From Nemertoderma westbladi (lineage: Eukaryota > Xenacoelomorpha > Nemertodermatida > Nemertodermatidae), in assembly GCA_032718475.1 (NCBI GenBank), contig JAUCBJ010001654.1, positions 32,241 to 96,240 on the forward strand: DNA of 64,000 bases, given 5' to 3'. This document shows positions 34,002 through 47,677 of the stretch, piece by piece. The position numbers and the translations under genes were made by a program. Below the pieces are notes generated by a model. It did no database searches. It was not told the DNA's origin and worked only from the letters and a program-made list of their open reading frames with translations. Numbering within the stretch: position 1 is the first letter of the stretch; every line of letters begins with the position of its first letter.

Positions 34002-34978
34002 CAAGGATGTATCAGGAATATCGTAGCTCAATATTTTTCCGTAATGTAAACCGTAACGTAATAGCATTTTCAATACCGTAACGTAATTTTACTTCGCAGC
34101 TTTCGGACACAAAACTTTCACTTTCACTTGCACGTTCTAGCTAATTCAATATAAAGCTAAATGCTTTTATAGGTTTTGTTTGTCTTCTCTATGGTCTTCT
34201 TATGGCCAGCCTCCCGGCTTCTCCAGTTATTTATGATGAAGTCCCCCTATCAATATTGCCAAAAGCTAAAAGCCAAAAACACAAAAACAACATAAACATA
34301 ATTCAAACTATATGATACATGACCTAAATAATAGTTTGAGGACTCGACAAATTAATCTGTTTAGAGTTCCAGCAACACTATTGTACAGAGTCCTAGAACA
34401 CAATAAATCTCGTTCTGAGTTTCTCACAAAGTTTCGGAGTTAATTTCAAGATTAATAAATTCTTAGTTTATTATAAGGAAAATAATAATAACGTTTTATA
34501 CCGGAGTTAAGGGAGTAAAGTTTAGTTTCCTAGCGACTAGAAGCAGTATTAGCAGGAGAGTAGCAGCCCGGGATTTTATATCACAGAAATTCCAGAATAT
34601 AATATATTTTTTTAATATTTTTTAGTATTGGGTGAATATTCTAGAACAGTAGTAGAATGTTTTTGTATGATAAGCTACCCGTTCCCGTTCTACCAAAGCT
34701 TACTGGAATACCGTCAGTGCCGGTGTTCTACACAGGAATACAGAATAGTGATCAATAAAGCGGAAATTTGAAGTTAATTTTATGTTAAGTTAATTTGCAA
34801 TTTCAAAACATTGAAACTTCTGTATAATTTTCCGATATTTAGACAAAATTAGGATGAAACTTTAAATATCTCTTTGTGTTCCTATGGAATCTGAACCGGT
34901 TATTACGTTACGGTATTTTCGGTAATACGAATTATTTTTTCGGAATACCGTAACGTAACGTAACGTAAAACATCCTTG
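34002..34978. mobile_element. Non-autonomous hAT-type DNA element (977 bp)
   Basis: Ends are CAAGGATGT and, inverted, ACATCCTTG, flanked by an exact 8-bp duplication GATAATAT (33994-34001 and 34979-34986). CAAGG-type ends with 8-bp duplications are characteristic of hAT elements. Subterminal ACCGTAACGTAACG words occur at both ends. No transposase frame is present. It lies 260 bp after the WASHC2 stop and could supply sequence to its 3' UTR. Confidence 0.8.
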
Positions 34979-34986
34979 GATAATAT

Positions 34987-35433
34987 TATTCAATTGAATT
35001 ACAATTTTACAAATGTGTTTTACCTACCTACTTTATATCGGAATAAAGCTACGTACCATATTATCTATATTATTATAGATACTTTTCAACGAACATGTTC
35101 TAATATTTATTATTTATTTTTCAAGCAGTTTAACTATTATTGCATTGGCCAAGTAATTATCTACTATTTACAGCATATCGTGTTATACTAATGTGACACC
35201 CATCCATATCTTAGTAGTAAAGGCTAAGAGTAGCCGCGGTGCGACTGGTGCAATAATATTGGTAATGGATGGAGATAACATATTTTCAAACGCACTAAAG
35301 GCAAAACTTTGAAAGAAAGCCATAGTTTCTGACTCACAAGTTAATTAGGAGGATGACAATAAAAATTAATGATATATTCAATTCGCTCAATAATTCCTTA
35401 GTTTGATAATTAAGATGCTATTTGGGATATTAT
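34987..35433. other. AT-rich intergenic sequence
   Basis: No gene or repeat recognised between the hAT-type element and the 45-bp satellite. Confidence 0.5.
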
Positions 35434-38400
35434 GTAATAATGTAGCTATCGTATAAACCCGCTCATCTAGGTTGAATCTATAGAACGTATCTATCGTATA
35501 AACCCGCTCATCTAGGTTGAATCTATAGAACGTAGCTATCGTATAAACCCGCTCATCTAGGTTGAATCTATAGAACGTAGCTATCGTATAAACCCGCTCA
35601 TCTAGGTTGAATCTATAGAACGTATCTATCGTATAAACCCGCTCATCTAGGTTGAATCTATAGAACGTAGCTATCGTATAAACCCGCTCATCTACTGTAG
35701 GTTGAATCTATAGAACGTAGCTATCGTATAAACCCGCTCATCTAGGTTGAATCTATAGAACGTAGCTATCGTATAAACCCGCTCATCTAGGTTGAATCTA
35801 TAGAACGCAGCTATCGTATAAACCCGCTCATCTAGGTTGAATCTATAGAACGTAGCTATCGTATAAACCCGCTCATCTAGGTTGAATCTATAGAACGTAG
35901 CTATCGTATAAACCCGCTCATCTAGGTTGAATCTATAGAACGTAGCTATCGTATAAACCCGCTCATCTAGGTTGAATCTAGAACGTAGCTATCGTATAAA
36001 CCCGCTCATCTAGGTTGAATCTATAGAACGTATCTATCGTATAAACCCGCTCATCTAGGTTGAATCTATAGAACGTAGCTATCGTATAAACCCGCTCATC
36101 TACTGTAGGTTGAATCTATAGAACGTAGCTATCGTATAAACCCGCTCATCTAGGTTGAATCTATAGAACGTAGCTATCGTATAAACCCGCTCATCTAGGT
36201 TGAATCTATAGAACGTAGCTATCGTATAAACCCGCTCATCTAGGTTGAATCTATAGAACGTAGCTATCGTATAAACCCGCTCATCTAGGTTGAATCTATA
36301 GAACGTATCTATCGTATAAACCCGCTCATCTAGGTTGAATCTATAGAACGTAGCTATCGTATAAACCCGCTCATCTACTGTAGGTTGAATCTATAGAACG
36401 TAGCTATCGTATAAACCCGCTCATCTAGGTTGAATCTATAGAACGTAGCTATCGTATAAACCCGCTCATCTAGGTTGAATCTATAGAACGTAGCTATCGT
36501 ATAAACCCGCTCATCTACTGTAGGTTGAATCTATAGAACGTAGCTATCGTATAAACCCGCTCATCTAGGTTGAATCTATAGAACGTAGCTATCGTATAAA
36601 CCCGCTCATCTAGGTTGAATCTATAGAACGTAGCTATCGTATAAACCCGCTCATCTAGGTTGAATATAGAACGTAGCTATCGTATAAACCCGCTCATCTA
36701 GGTTGAATCTATAGAACGTATCTATCGTATAAACCCGCTCATCTAGGTTGAATCTATAGAACGTAGCTATCGTATAAACCCGCTCATCTACTGTAGGTTG
36801 AATCTATAGAACGTAGCTATCGTATAAACCCGCTCATCTAGGTTGAATCTATAGAACGTAGCTATCGTATAAACCCGCTCATCTAGGTTGAATCTATAGA
36901 ACGTAGCTATCGTATAAACCCGCTCATCTAGGTTGAATCTATAGAACGTAGCTATCGTATAAACCCGCTCATCTAGGTTGAATCTATAGAACGTAGCTAT
37001 CGTATAAACCCGCTCATCTAGGTTGAATCTATAGAACGTAGTTATCGTATAAACCCGCTCATCTAGGTTGAATCTATAGAACGTAGCTATCGTATAAACC
37101 CGCTCATCTAGGTTGAATCTAGAACGTAGCTATCGTATAAACCCGCTCATCTAGGTTGAATCTAGAACGTAGCTATCGTATAAACCCGCTCATCTAGGTT
37201 GAATCTATAGAACGTAGCTATCGTATAAACCCGCTCATCTAGGTTGAATCTATAGAACGTAGCTATCGTATAAACCCGCTCATCTAGGTTGAATCTATAG
37301 AACGTATCTATCGTATAAACCCGCTCATCTAGGTTGAATCTATAGAACGTAGCTATCATATAAACCCGCTCATCTAGGTTGAATCTAGAACGTAGCTATC
37401 GTATAAACCCGCTCATCTAGGTTGAATCTATAGAACGTAGCTATCGTATAAACCCGCTCATCTAGGTTGAATCTATAGAACGTAGCTATCGTATAAACCC
37501 GCTCATCTAGGTTGAATCTAGAACGTAGCTATCATATAAACCCGCTCATCTAGGTTGAATCTAGAACGTAGCTATCGTATAAACCCGCTCATCTAGGTTG
37601 AATCTAGAACGTAGCTATCGTATAAACCCGCTCATCTAGGTTGAATCTATAGAACGTAGCTATCGTATAAACCCGCTCATCTAGGTTGAATCTATAGAAC
37701 GTATCTATCGTATAAACCCGCTCATCTAGGTTGAATCTATAGAACGTAGCTATCGTATAAACCCGCTCATCTAGGTTGAATCTATAGAACGTAGCTATCG
37801 TATAAACCCGCTCATCTAGGTTGAATCTATAGAACGTAGCTATCGTATAAACCCGCTCATCTAGGTTGAATCTATAGAACGTAGCTATCGTATAAACCCG
37901 CTCATCTAGGTTGAATCTATAGAACGTAGCTATCGTATAAACCCGCTCATCTAGGTTGAATCTATAGAACGTAGCTATCGTATAAACCCGCTCATCTAGG
38001 TTGAATCTATAGAACGTAGCTATCGTATAAACCCGCTCATCTAGGTTGAATCTATAGAACGTAGCTATCGTATAAACCCGCTCATCTAGGTTGAATCTAT
38101 AGAACGTATCTATCGTATAAACCCGCTCATCTAGGTTGAATCTATAGAACGTAGCTATCGTATAAACCCGCTCATCTAGGTTGAATCTAGAACGTAGCTA
38201 TCGTATAAACCCGCTCATCTAGGTTGAATCTATAGAACGTAGCTATCGTATAAACCCGCTCATCTAGGTTGAATCTATAGAACGTATCTATCGTATAAAC
38301 CCGCTCATCTAGGTTGAATCTATAGAACGTAGCTATCGTATAAACCCGCTCATCTAGGTTGAATCTATAGAACGTAGCTATCGTATAAACCCGCTCATCT

Positions 38401-39663
38401 AGGTTGAATCTATAGAACGTAGCTATCGTATAAACCCGCTCATCTAGGTTGAATCTATAGAACGTAGCTATCGTATAAACCCGCTCATCTAGGTTGAATC
38501 TATAGAACGTAGCTATCGTATAAACCCGCTCATCTAGGTTGAATCTATAGAACGTAGCTATCGTATAAACCCGCTCATCTAGGTTGAATCTATAGAACGT
38601 AGCTATCGTATAAACCCGCTCATCTAGGTTGAATCTATAGAACGTAGCTATCGTATAAACCCGCTCATCTAGGTTGAATCTATAGAACGTATCTATCGTA
38701 TAAACCCGCTCATCTAGGTTGAATCTATAGAACGTAGCTATCGTATAAACCCGCTCATCTAGGTTGAATCTATAGAACGTAGCTATCGTATAAACCCGCT
38801 CATCTAGGTTGAATCTATAGAACGTATCTATCGTATAAACCCGCTCATCTAGGTTGAATCTATAGAACGTAGCTATCGTATAAACCCGCTCATCTAGGTT
38901 GAATCTATAGAACGCAGCTATCGTATAAACCCGCTCATCTAGGTTGAATCTATAGAACGTAGCTATCGTATAAACCCGCTCATCTAGGTTGAATCTATAG
39001 AACGTATCTATCGTATAAACCCGCTCATCTAGGTTGAATCTATAGAACGTAGCTATCGTATAAACCCGCTCATCTAGGTTGAATCTATAGAACGTAGCTA
39101 TCGTATAAACCCGCTCATCTAGGTTGAATCTATAGAACGTAGCTATCATATAAACCCGCTCATCTAGGTTGAATCTATAGAACGTAGCTATCGTATAAAC
39201 CCGCTCATCTAGGTTGAATCTATAGAACGCAGCTATCGTATAAACCCGCTCATCTAGGTTGAATCTATAGAACGTAGCTATCGTATAAACCCGCTCATCT
39301 AGGTTGAATCTATAGAACGTAGCTATCGTATAAACCCGCTCATCTAGGTTGAATCTATAGAACGTAGCTATCGTATAAACCCGCTCATCTAGGTTGAATC
39401 TATAGAACGTAGCTATCGTATAAACCCGCTCATCTAGGTTGAATCTATAGAACGTAGCTATCGTATAAACCCGCTCATCTAGGTTGAATCTATAGAACGT
39501 AGCTATCGTATAAACCCGCTCATCTAGGTTGAATCTATAGAACGTAGCTATCGTATAAACCCGCTCATCTAGGTTGAATCTATAGAACGTAGCTATCGTA
39601 TAAACCCGCTCATCTAGGTTGAATCTATAGAACGTAGTTATCGTATAAACCCGCTCATCTAGC
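35434..39663. repeat. 45-bp satellite array, about 94 units
   Basis: The unit comprises GTAGCTATCGTATAAACCCG, CTCATCTAGGTTGAATC and TATAGAAC. It is highly homogeneous. Length variants are a 4-bp deletion (GAATCTAGAAC) and a 5-bp insertion (CATCTACTGTAGG), both concentrated in the left half; the right part (about 38190-39660) is almost pure 45-mers. Point variants (GTATCTATC, GCAGCTATC, GTAGTTATC) recur in ordered groups. Because 45 is a multiple of 3, the minus strand shows a 493-residue frame of 15-residue units, but it starts at TTG, not ATG, and I do not regard it as a gene. Confidence 0.97.
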
Positions 39664-42509
39664 TTCAAGCTGTCATCATAACTAGCGATGTAGTAGTGCG
39701 AACGGTGCCTAACTTAGTAGTATTCCGTAAACACTATGTGATTGATTGACACTTTTATTAAATAATGTTACTGGTTGCCCTCTAGCCACGATCTATAAAC
39801 TGTATTTCAGCTTGAAATCAACTTGTTTATATTTTCATTCAGCTCCTACTATAAACTGTATCAGCTATTAGTTGCTTAACGTCATGTGCAGCTGCTCTTA
39901 AAACAGGCTGCTAATACTAGATCGGGCTTAAATTAATTATTTACAGTGCAGTGTGAGTGTGGTAACTAGAATTAATTGCATATGAATCGGATCCATTCTT
40001 AACATTACAACAATAATTATAATAATTAAGCGATAAGTTGAGATAATGTAACAATATCAGCCACGTCCATTAATTGTATGAAAATGCACTATTCACTGGC
40101 ACTAAACCTCCCTCGCTGCGCTCGGTCTACACATATATACTCGGGCCATAGTGCTGAATGGAATACTTTATAAACAGTGACGTTATTCCTGCTCAACATG
40201 CTTTAAATATGGTGTCTGTTTATAGTCTTGGAAGTAGTTTAAAACCAATTTGTAAAGTAAAACTCTCAGTTTTACTGTGTAATAATATTTATTATATATC
40301 TATATTATATTATAATAATATTTATTATTACTGAGTAATAATTAATTTATGTTTGACATACATTAGATAACTGGTAATCGATTATCACCTTGATATGTTA
40401 TTGACGCTATAATAGTTTGCATTGCAGCTTCGCCAAAATAAATTATAATTTAATCTCATATATTTTCCTATGCAATTAATAATGTGATTCTTTGTTTAAA
40501 TTAAATAAAGTGAATGTATTTATTTATTATGCATTCGGATTTTGCTATCTTCTGGGTTTACAATTATTGTTATGTGCTATTGTTATTTATTTTAGATATT
40601 TATGCGGCATTCGTATCAGTTATGAATAATAAACATTATATACCGGTACATACGTAAATATACACATTCCGAGACAGACTATTATTTTCACTCGTTTATA
40701 ATACGAGACTGTGGGCGACAGGTAACACTCGTGTGAACGGTAACCCTGGTTACATTCAGAGCGCGCAAGGTCCGCTTTATACCTCACATTGTATTACCGG
40801 TACTGTGGGGCGAGCCACGAAGTGAGTGAGCCTTAGCGTAGTGGTACCATTAATCAACCTGTCGTTCTGTCGCGTCCAATTTTAAACGTTAATAACTCAG
40901 CCAATCTTTGATGAAATCTATCCAAACTTGGTACACATGTTGTTTGGCAAAAGTTTAGAAATTTTCCAAGTAGAATTTCCGTGTGGCCTTCGAGAAGCTA
41001 AGATAATAGCAGTTAATTAGTTAATTAAGTTGATTACGGTAAAAAAACCATTTTCAACCTGCCTTTTAAAGGAAATTAATTGTTTTACAGTATAAGATTT
41101 AAATAATTATACTTAAAAATTATACAGATGTAATCCACATACGCCATTCTATTATAGTTTTTAATTAGTTCAAGTGATTTGCTTTATTAATTGTGTCTTT
41201 AATTGATCTAAAGTAATTAAAACGTCATAAAAAAGTTGTGTTGTGGCTGTAGACTAACCAGAGAGGAATTGTACTGTAATAGGCAACCAGTATTGCTATT
41301 CCAGCCCAGACATCATTCTTGAAATCCAACATCCCAACATCCTTCCTGTATTGACTCTACTGTAAGTGTTGTATTGCTATCTCAGGTAAATGACAGATAT
41401 AATAACATAAATACAATCCATGGCATGGCTGTTGTGTAGGCTTCTGAAATAGTTTATTCCACAATGTATATGTCTGGTTATTTTTTAATTGAATTTTTGC
41501 AAAGTAGTAAAATTAATGTTCTTAAAAATAATATTATTATTTTATATGTAACCTAGGAAATTAGCTACATTTTTTCGCTGCAGCTTTAAGAGTGTACATT
41601 GATTTAATATTATTTCAATACCCATATTACTACATCGGCATAAGATGCGTTGGCGTTGTATCACACATCTCCACATATCACACATCTCCACATAGATGTA
41701 TCAACAGTTACTCGCACAGTTTCGAAACTTCGCATAGTTATAACTGTATAAAGATCGTCAGTCTGCGTTTAGGAAAAATATTTTATGACAAAACAGGACA
41801 AGCGACGAGCGCAACGAGGCATATAATGAAGACGAGTACTGCGTTGACTAAATTGTTATATAAACCACCTGGCTTCACATATTGATCGCATCCCTAGTTA
41901 TTATTATTATAAAGATCGTCCTAGCCTGCGTTTAAGAAATATATTTAAATACAAAACAGGACGAACGCGAAGAGGCTTATAATTAAAACGAGTACTGCGT
42001 TTATTATATTCCTATAAACCACCTGGCTTTGCATATTTAACGTGCGATTGGAAATAAGTTCGTGCTACCCTTCCGTGGGTGGTAGATGTCGCGGTTATGT
42101 ATTGGTGGGAGGGGGGGGGGGATGTGCAGATTAAAAGGGGTGAACACGTACTGTCCCCCTTTCTTTGATTAATTGGTGGTGTGGGTTAATATCTCATAAC
42201 CTGATTTTGTGATACAGTCGTACAATTTTAATTTGTATCTCATAACTGGGCCTCGTGCTGCGCGAAGGCCCCATGAACGTGTAATAAAGGTTGCCATTCA
42301 TATAAATTATCGCATAGTATTCGTGGTTGGAATAAGTAGACTCGTTCTGCTCCTTAACGTGCTGCGCGAAGGCGCCATTCAATACAACTTTGCCGAATTT
42401 GTAAACCTTTGATTGACTTTGACATGTATTGTATACCTAGTTGTTTAAATCTCATCTAAGAGGTTCAATTACTGAGATATATATTTGCGTTCAAAAATTC
42501 CCGAAATAC
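39664..42509. other. AT-rich intergenic sequence with a ~140-bp duplication
   Basis: No gene recognised. Segments 41748-41889 and 41909-42043 are diverged direct copies (ATAAAGATCGTC ... ACCACCTGGCTT). A CTCGCTGCGCTCGG word lies at about 40111-40124, a GGGGCGAGCCACG segment at about 40807-40819, and a G run near 42111. The latter segment resembles GTGGCTCGCCCC near 55552, inverted. Confidence 0.5.
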
Positions 42510-45500
42510 CATAGTTACACCACACTTGAGTTACACTGGAGTAACCATAGTTACACACCACACTTGAGTTACACACCACACTTGAGTTACACACGACACT
42601 TGAGTTACACTGGTGTAACCATAGTTACACACCACACTTGAGTTACACAAGTGTAACCATAGTTACACTCCACACTTGAGTTACACAAGTGTAACCATAG
42701 TTACACTCCACACTTGAGTTACACTGGTGTAACCATAGTTTCACACCACACTTGAGTTACACACCACACTTGAGTTACACAAGTGTAACCATAGTTACAC
42801 ACCACACTTGAGTTACACGGGTGTAACCATAGTTACACACCACACTTGAGTTACACAAGTGTAACCATAGTTACACACCACACTTGAGTTACACAAGTGT
42901 AACCATAGTTACACTCCACACTTGAGTTACACTGGTGTAACCATAGTTTCACACCACACTTGAGTTACACAAGTGTAACCATAGTTACACACCACACTTG
43001 AGTTACACGGGTGTAACCATAGTTACACACCACACTTGAGTTACACGGGTGTAACCATAGTTTCACACCACACTTGAGTTACACTGGTGTTTAACCATAG
43101 TTACACACCACACCTGAGTTACACACCACACTTGAGTTACACTGGTGTAACCATAGTTACACACCACACTTGAGTTACACAAGTGTAACCATAGTTACAC
43201 TCCACACTTGAGTTACACAAGTGTAACCATAGTTACACTCCACACTTGAGTTACACTGGTGTAACCATAGTTTCACACCACACTTGAGTTACACACCACA
43301 CTTGAGTTACACAAGTGTAACCATAGTTACACACCACACTTGAGTTACACTGGTGTAACCATAGTTACACACCACACTTGAGTTACACAAGTGTAACCAT
43401 CGTTACACACCACACTTGAGTTACACAAGTGTAACCATAGTTACACTCCACACTTGAGTTACACTGGTGTAACCATAGTTTCACACCACACTTGAGTTAC
43501 ACACCACACTTGAGTTACACAAGTGTAACCATAGTTACACACCACACTTGAGTTACACGGGTGTAACCATAGTTTCACACCACACTTGAGTTACACACCA
43601 CACTTGAGTTACACAAGTGTAACCATAGTTACACACCACACTTGAGTTACACTGGTGTAACCATAGTTACACACCACACTTGAGTTACACAAGTGTAACC
43701 ATAGTTACACACCACACTTGAGTTACACAAGTGTAACCATAGTTACACTCCACACTTGAGTTACACTGGTGTAACCATAGTTTCGCACCACACTTGAGTT
43801 ACACACCACACTTGATTTACACAAGTGTAACCATAGTTACACACCACACTTGAGTTACACGGGTGTAACCATAGTTACACACCACACTTGAGTTACACTG
43901 GTGTTTAACCATAGTTACACACCACACTTGCGTTAAACAAGTGTATCCATAGTTACACCCATCACTTGAGTTACACAAGTGTAACCATAGTTACACCACA
44001 CTTGAGTTACACTGGTGTAACCATAGTTACACACCACACTTGAGTTGCACTGGTGTAACCATAGTTACACACCACACTTGCGTTAAACAAGTGTATCCAT
44101 AGTTACACATGTGTAACCATAGTTAAACCCATCACTTGAGTTACACAAGTGTAACCATAGTTACACCACACTTGAGTTACACTGGTGTAACCATAGTTAC
44201 ACCACACTTGAGTTAGACTGGTGTAACCATAGTTACACACCACACTTAAGTTAAACAAGTGTAACCACAGTTACACACAACTCTTGAGTTACACTGGTGT
44301 AATCATAGTTACACACAACACTTGCGTTAAACAAGTGTATCCATAGTTACACCCATCACTTGAGTTACACAAGTGTAACCATAGTTACACCACACTTGAG
44401 TTACACTGGTGTAACCATAGTTACACACCACACTTGAGTTGCACTGGTGTAACCATAGTTACACACCACACTTGCGTTAAACAAGTGTATCCATAGTTAC
44501 ACATGTGTAACCATAGTTACACCCATCACTTGAGTTACACAAGTGTAACCATAGTTACACCACACTTGAGTTACACTGGTGTAACCATAGTTACACCACA
44601 CTTGAGTTAGACTGGTGTAACCATAGTTTCACACCACACTTGAGTTACACAAGTGTAACCATAGTTACACACCACACTTGAGTTACACGGGTGTGACCAT
44701 AGTTACACACCACACTTGAGTAACACTGGTGTTTAACCATAGTTACACACCACACTTGCGTTAAACAAGTGTATCCATAGTTACACCCATCACTTGAGTT
44801 ACACAAGTGTAACCATAGTTACACCACACTTGAGTTACACTGGTGTAACCATAGTTACACACCACACTTGAGTTGCACTGGTGTAACCATAGTTACACAC
44901 CACACTTGCGTTACACTGGTGTTTAACCATAGTTACACACCACACTTGAGTTACACACCACACTTGAGTTACACACCACACTTGAGTTACACTGGTGTAA
45001 CCATAGTTACACACCACACTTGAGTTACACTGGTGTAACCATAGTTACACACCACACTTGAGTTACACAAGTGTAACCATAGTTACACTCCACACTTGAG
45101 TTACACAAGTGTAACCATAGTTACACTCCACACTTGAGTTACACTGGTGTAACCATAGTTTCACACCACACTTGAGTTACACACCACACTTGAGTTACAC
45201 AAGTGTAACCATAGTTACACACCACACTTGAGTTACACTGGTGTAACCATAGTTACACCACACTTGAGTTAGACTGATGTAACCATAGTTACACACCACA
45301 CTTGAGTTAAACAAGTGTAACCACAGTTACACACCACACTTGAGTTACACTGGTGTAACCATAGTTACACACAACTCTTGAGTTACACTGGTGTAATCAT
45401 AGTTACACCCGACACTTGAGTTACACAAGCGTAACCATAGTTACACCCGACACTTGAGTTACACAAATATAACCATAGTTACTACACCCAATACTTGAGT

Positions 45501-46740
45501 TACACAATTGTAACCATAGTTACACCCAACACTTGAGTTACACAAGCGCAACCATAGTTACAACCCGACACTTGAGTTACATAAGCGTAACCATAGTTAC
45601 ACCCAACACTTGAGTTACACAAGCGCAACCATAGTTACAACCCGACACTTGAGTTACACAAGCGCAACCATAGTTCGAACCCGACACTTGAGTTACACAA
45701 GTGTAACCATAGTTACGCCCAACACGAGTTACACAAGCGCAACCATAGTTACACCCGACGCTTCAGTTACACAGGCGTAACCATAGTTACACCCAACACT
45801 TGAGCTACACAAGTGTAACCATAGTTACACCTAACACTTGAGTTACACAAGCGCGACCATAGTTAGAACCCGACACTTGAGTTACACAAGTGTAACCATA
45901 GTTACACCCGACACTTGAGTTACACAAGTGTAACCATAGTTACACCCGACACTTAAGTTACACAAGCGTAACCATAGTTACACCCAACACTTGAGTTACA
46001 CAAGTGTAACCATAGTTACACCCGACACTTGAGTTACACAAGCGTAACCATAGTTACACCCGACACTTGAGTTACACAAGTGTAACCATAGTTTAAAATA
46101 ATATACCACTGAAGACGCGCGGGAGGCGTGAAATAGCTATATGGTAAACTAACAATATTTTATATTAGCCGTGGCTCAAGACCCTTACTCGTCATTAATT
46201 TTTATAACCATAGTTATACCCGACACTTGAGGTACACAAATATAACCATAGTTACACCCAATACTTGAGTTACACAAGTGTAACCATAGTTACACCCAAC
46301 ACTTGAGTTACGCAAGCGCAACCCCGACACTTGAGTTACACAAGCCCAACCATAGTTAGAACCCGACACTTGAGTTACACAAGCGTAACCATAGTTACGC
46401 CCGACTCTTGAGTTACACAAGCGTAATCATAGTTACACCCAACACTTGAGTTATACAAGTGTAACCATAGTTACACCCGACACTTGAGTTACACAAGCGT
46501 AACCATAGTTACACCCGACACTTGAGTTACACAAGTGTAACCATAGTTACACCCAACACTTGAGTTACACAAGCGCAACCCCGACACTTGAGTTACACAA
46601 GCGCAACCATAGTTAAAACCCGAAACTTGAGTTACAAAGTGTAACCATAGTTACACCCGACACTTAGTTACACATGCGTAACCATAGTTACACCCAACAC
46701 TTGAGCTACACAAGTGTAACCATAGTTACATGTAACACTT
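42510..46740. repeat. 38-bp satellite array
   Basis: The unit combines ACCATAGTTACACACCACAC, TTGAGTTACAC, and AAGTGTA or a variant. GTGTAAC-CATA-GTTACAC is an inverted repeat, and ACTTG/CAAGT is a second one. From about 45400 rightward, CACCACACTT is replaced by CACCCGACACTT or CACCCAACACTT and AAGTG by AAGCG, so the array contains two subfamilies in blocks. It is interrupted by unrelated sequence at 46091-46203. Confidence 0.96.
46091..46203. other. Unrelated ~113-bp insertion in the 38-bp satellite
   Basis: Sequence running from AAAATAATATACC to TTTTTATAACC (including GAAGACGCGCGGGAGGCG) does not match the satellite. It has no coding frame, and I see no clear terminal repeats or target duplication. 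Confidence 0.6.
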
Positions 46741-46849
46741 TGAATGTTAAGTGTATTATTATGTATGTTTAGTGATTTTTTCCTATTGATGGAAAGCCTG
46801 ACATTAGCAGTACTTAATGTACTGAATGTACCGACATTAGTACCAAAAT

Positions 46850-47677
46850 TTGTACGATTTGGATGATGATCTTGTAGCTAACATAATTTTCTTAATTACC
46901 CTGTGAATTCTCTCAACCATTCTATTTGACTGAGGGTAGCGAACGGATATTTTTCTACTAAGTTACAGCCAATCGTAGCGAGGTATTTCTTAAACTCATG
47001 GGACCGAAATTCTTCTGCATTGTCAGAAACTAATGAACGTGGTAGCCAAACCTGGCAAAGATTTCATCATAAGTTCTCGACAAACCGCTTTCAGGGAAGA
47101 GTTCATTGTATCAAAATTATCATAAGGTGAAACTTGGGGTCTATCTTCCCGGTATAGTAAATATGAATGAAGAAGTTTTTATTACGGTACCTTACGGTCA
47201 TCTACAGAGACTATGAAATAATAAAGATATGTAAATACTAAATTTGAAACAATGCAAATACTGGCAGTTCACCTTATGATAATAACGATTTCATCCAGCT
47301 TCATAATGACTTGCAGTTTTGGAATTATGAACTGGGGTTCCCTCGATGTATCGTGAACCATAATCGACTAGTGTTAAACACTTAACACCTTCTATAAAGC
47401 ACACAGTCTATTGCAATGCGTTCCCAGGGATGAATAATCGGATTGTTTAAAACTCTGAGTTGGTAAAGGGTCATGGGCTAGCTGACAGTTGTAACACGAT
47501 GAAACTAACAATTGTGCAGATTTAGCCATTCCAGGCCATCAAACGTTAGCAACCAGTAATTCTGTCATTTTATTTATCCCAGGATGCCCTTCATGGGCCA
47601 ATTTCAAAATCAAGGGTCGCAGGGACAGTGGTACAACCAACTGTGTACTCTTCATCAATACTGATGAATCTCCTACC
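46850..47677 (-). pseudogene. Ty3/Gypsy-type integrase, decayed
   Basis: On the minus strand, in several frames, the order is that of a Gypsy integrase. First comes the zinc-binding segment (LVVPLSLRPLILKLAHEGHP, then SCYNCQ; the W of a WWPGM motif is replaced by a stop). Then PWERIAIDC and LTLVDYGSRYIE, the start of the catalytic core, and SDNAEEFRSHEFKKYLATIG, which carries the second core Asp. Last is RYPQSNRMVERIHRVIKKIM with the third catalytic Glu. At least three frame changes and several stops show it is dead. A 166-bp inverted-repeat element splits it. No LTRs were identified. Gypsy assignment rests on these motifs and is fairly secure. Confidence 0.8.
47117..47282. mobile_element. 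166-bp MITE-like element inside the Gypsy integrase
   Basis: 15-bp perfect inverted repeats TTATCATAAGGTGAA (47117-47131 and, inverted, 47268-47282) bracket AT-rich non-coding sequence. The integrase reading is interrupted exactly here and resumes outside it, so this is a secondary insertion. The target duplication is unclear. Confidence 0.6.

Noticed and set aside
38187-39668. 493-residue minus-strand frame of YTIATFYRFNLDERV units
   Set aside because: The 45-bp unit is a multiple of three, the frame starts at TTG, and there is no non-repeat sequence or promoter. It is a satellite artefact.
1077-46740. CRISPR array
   Set aside because: The arrays have no unique spacers between repeats, there are no cas genes, and the context is a eukaryotic genome.
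42510-46740. T-box (Brachyury) sites from TTACAC-GTGTAA dyads
   Set aside because: The half-site GTGTAA differs from the GTGTGA core at a key base; the resemblance is too weak.
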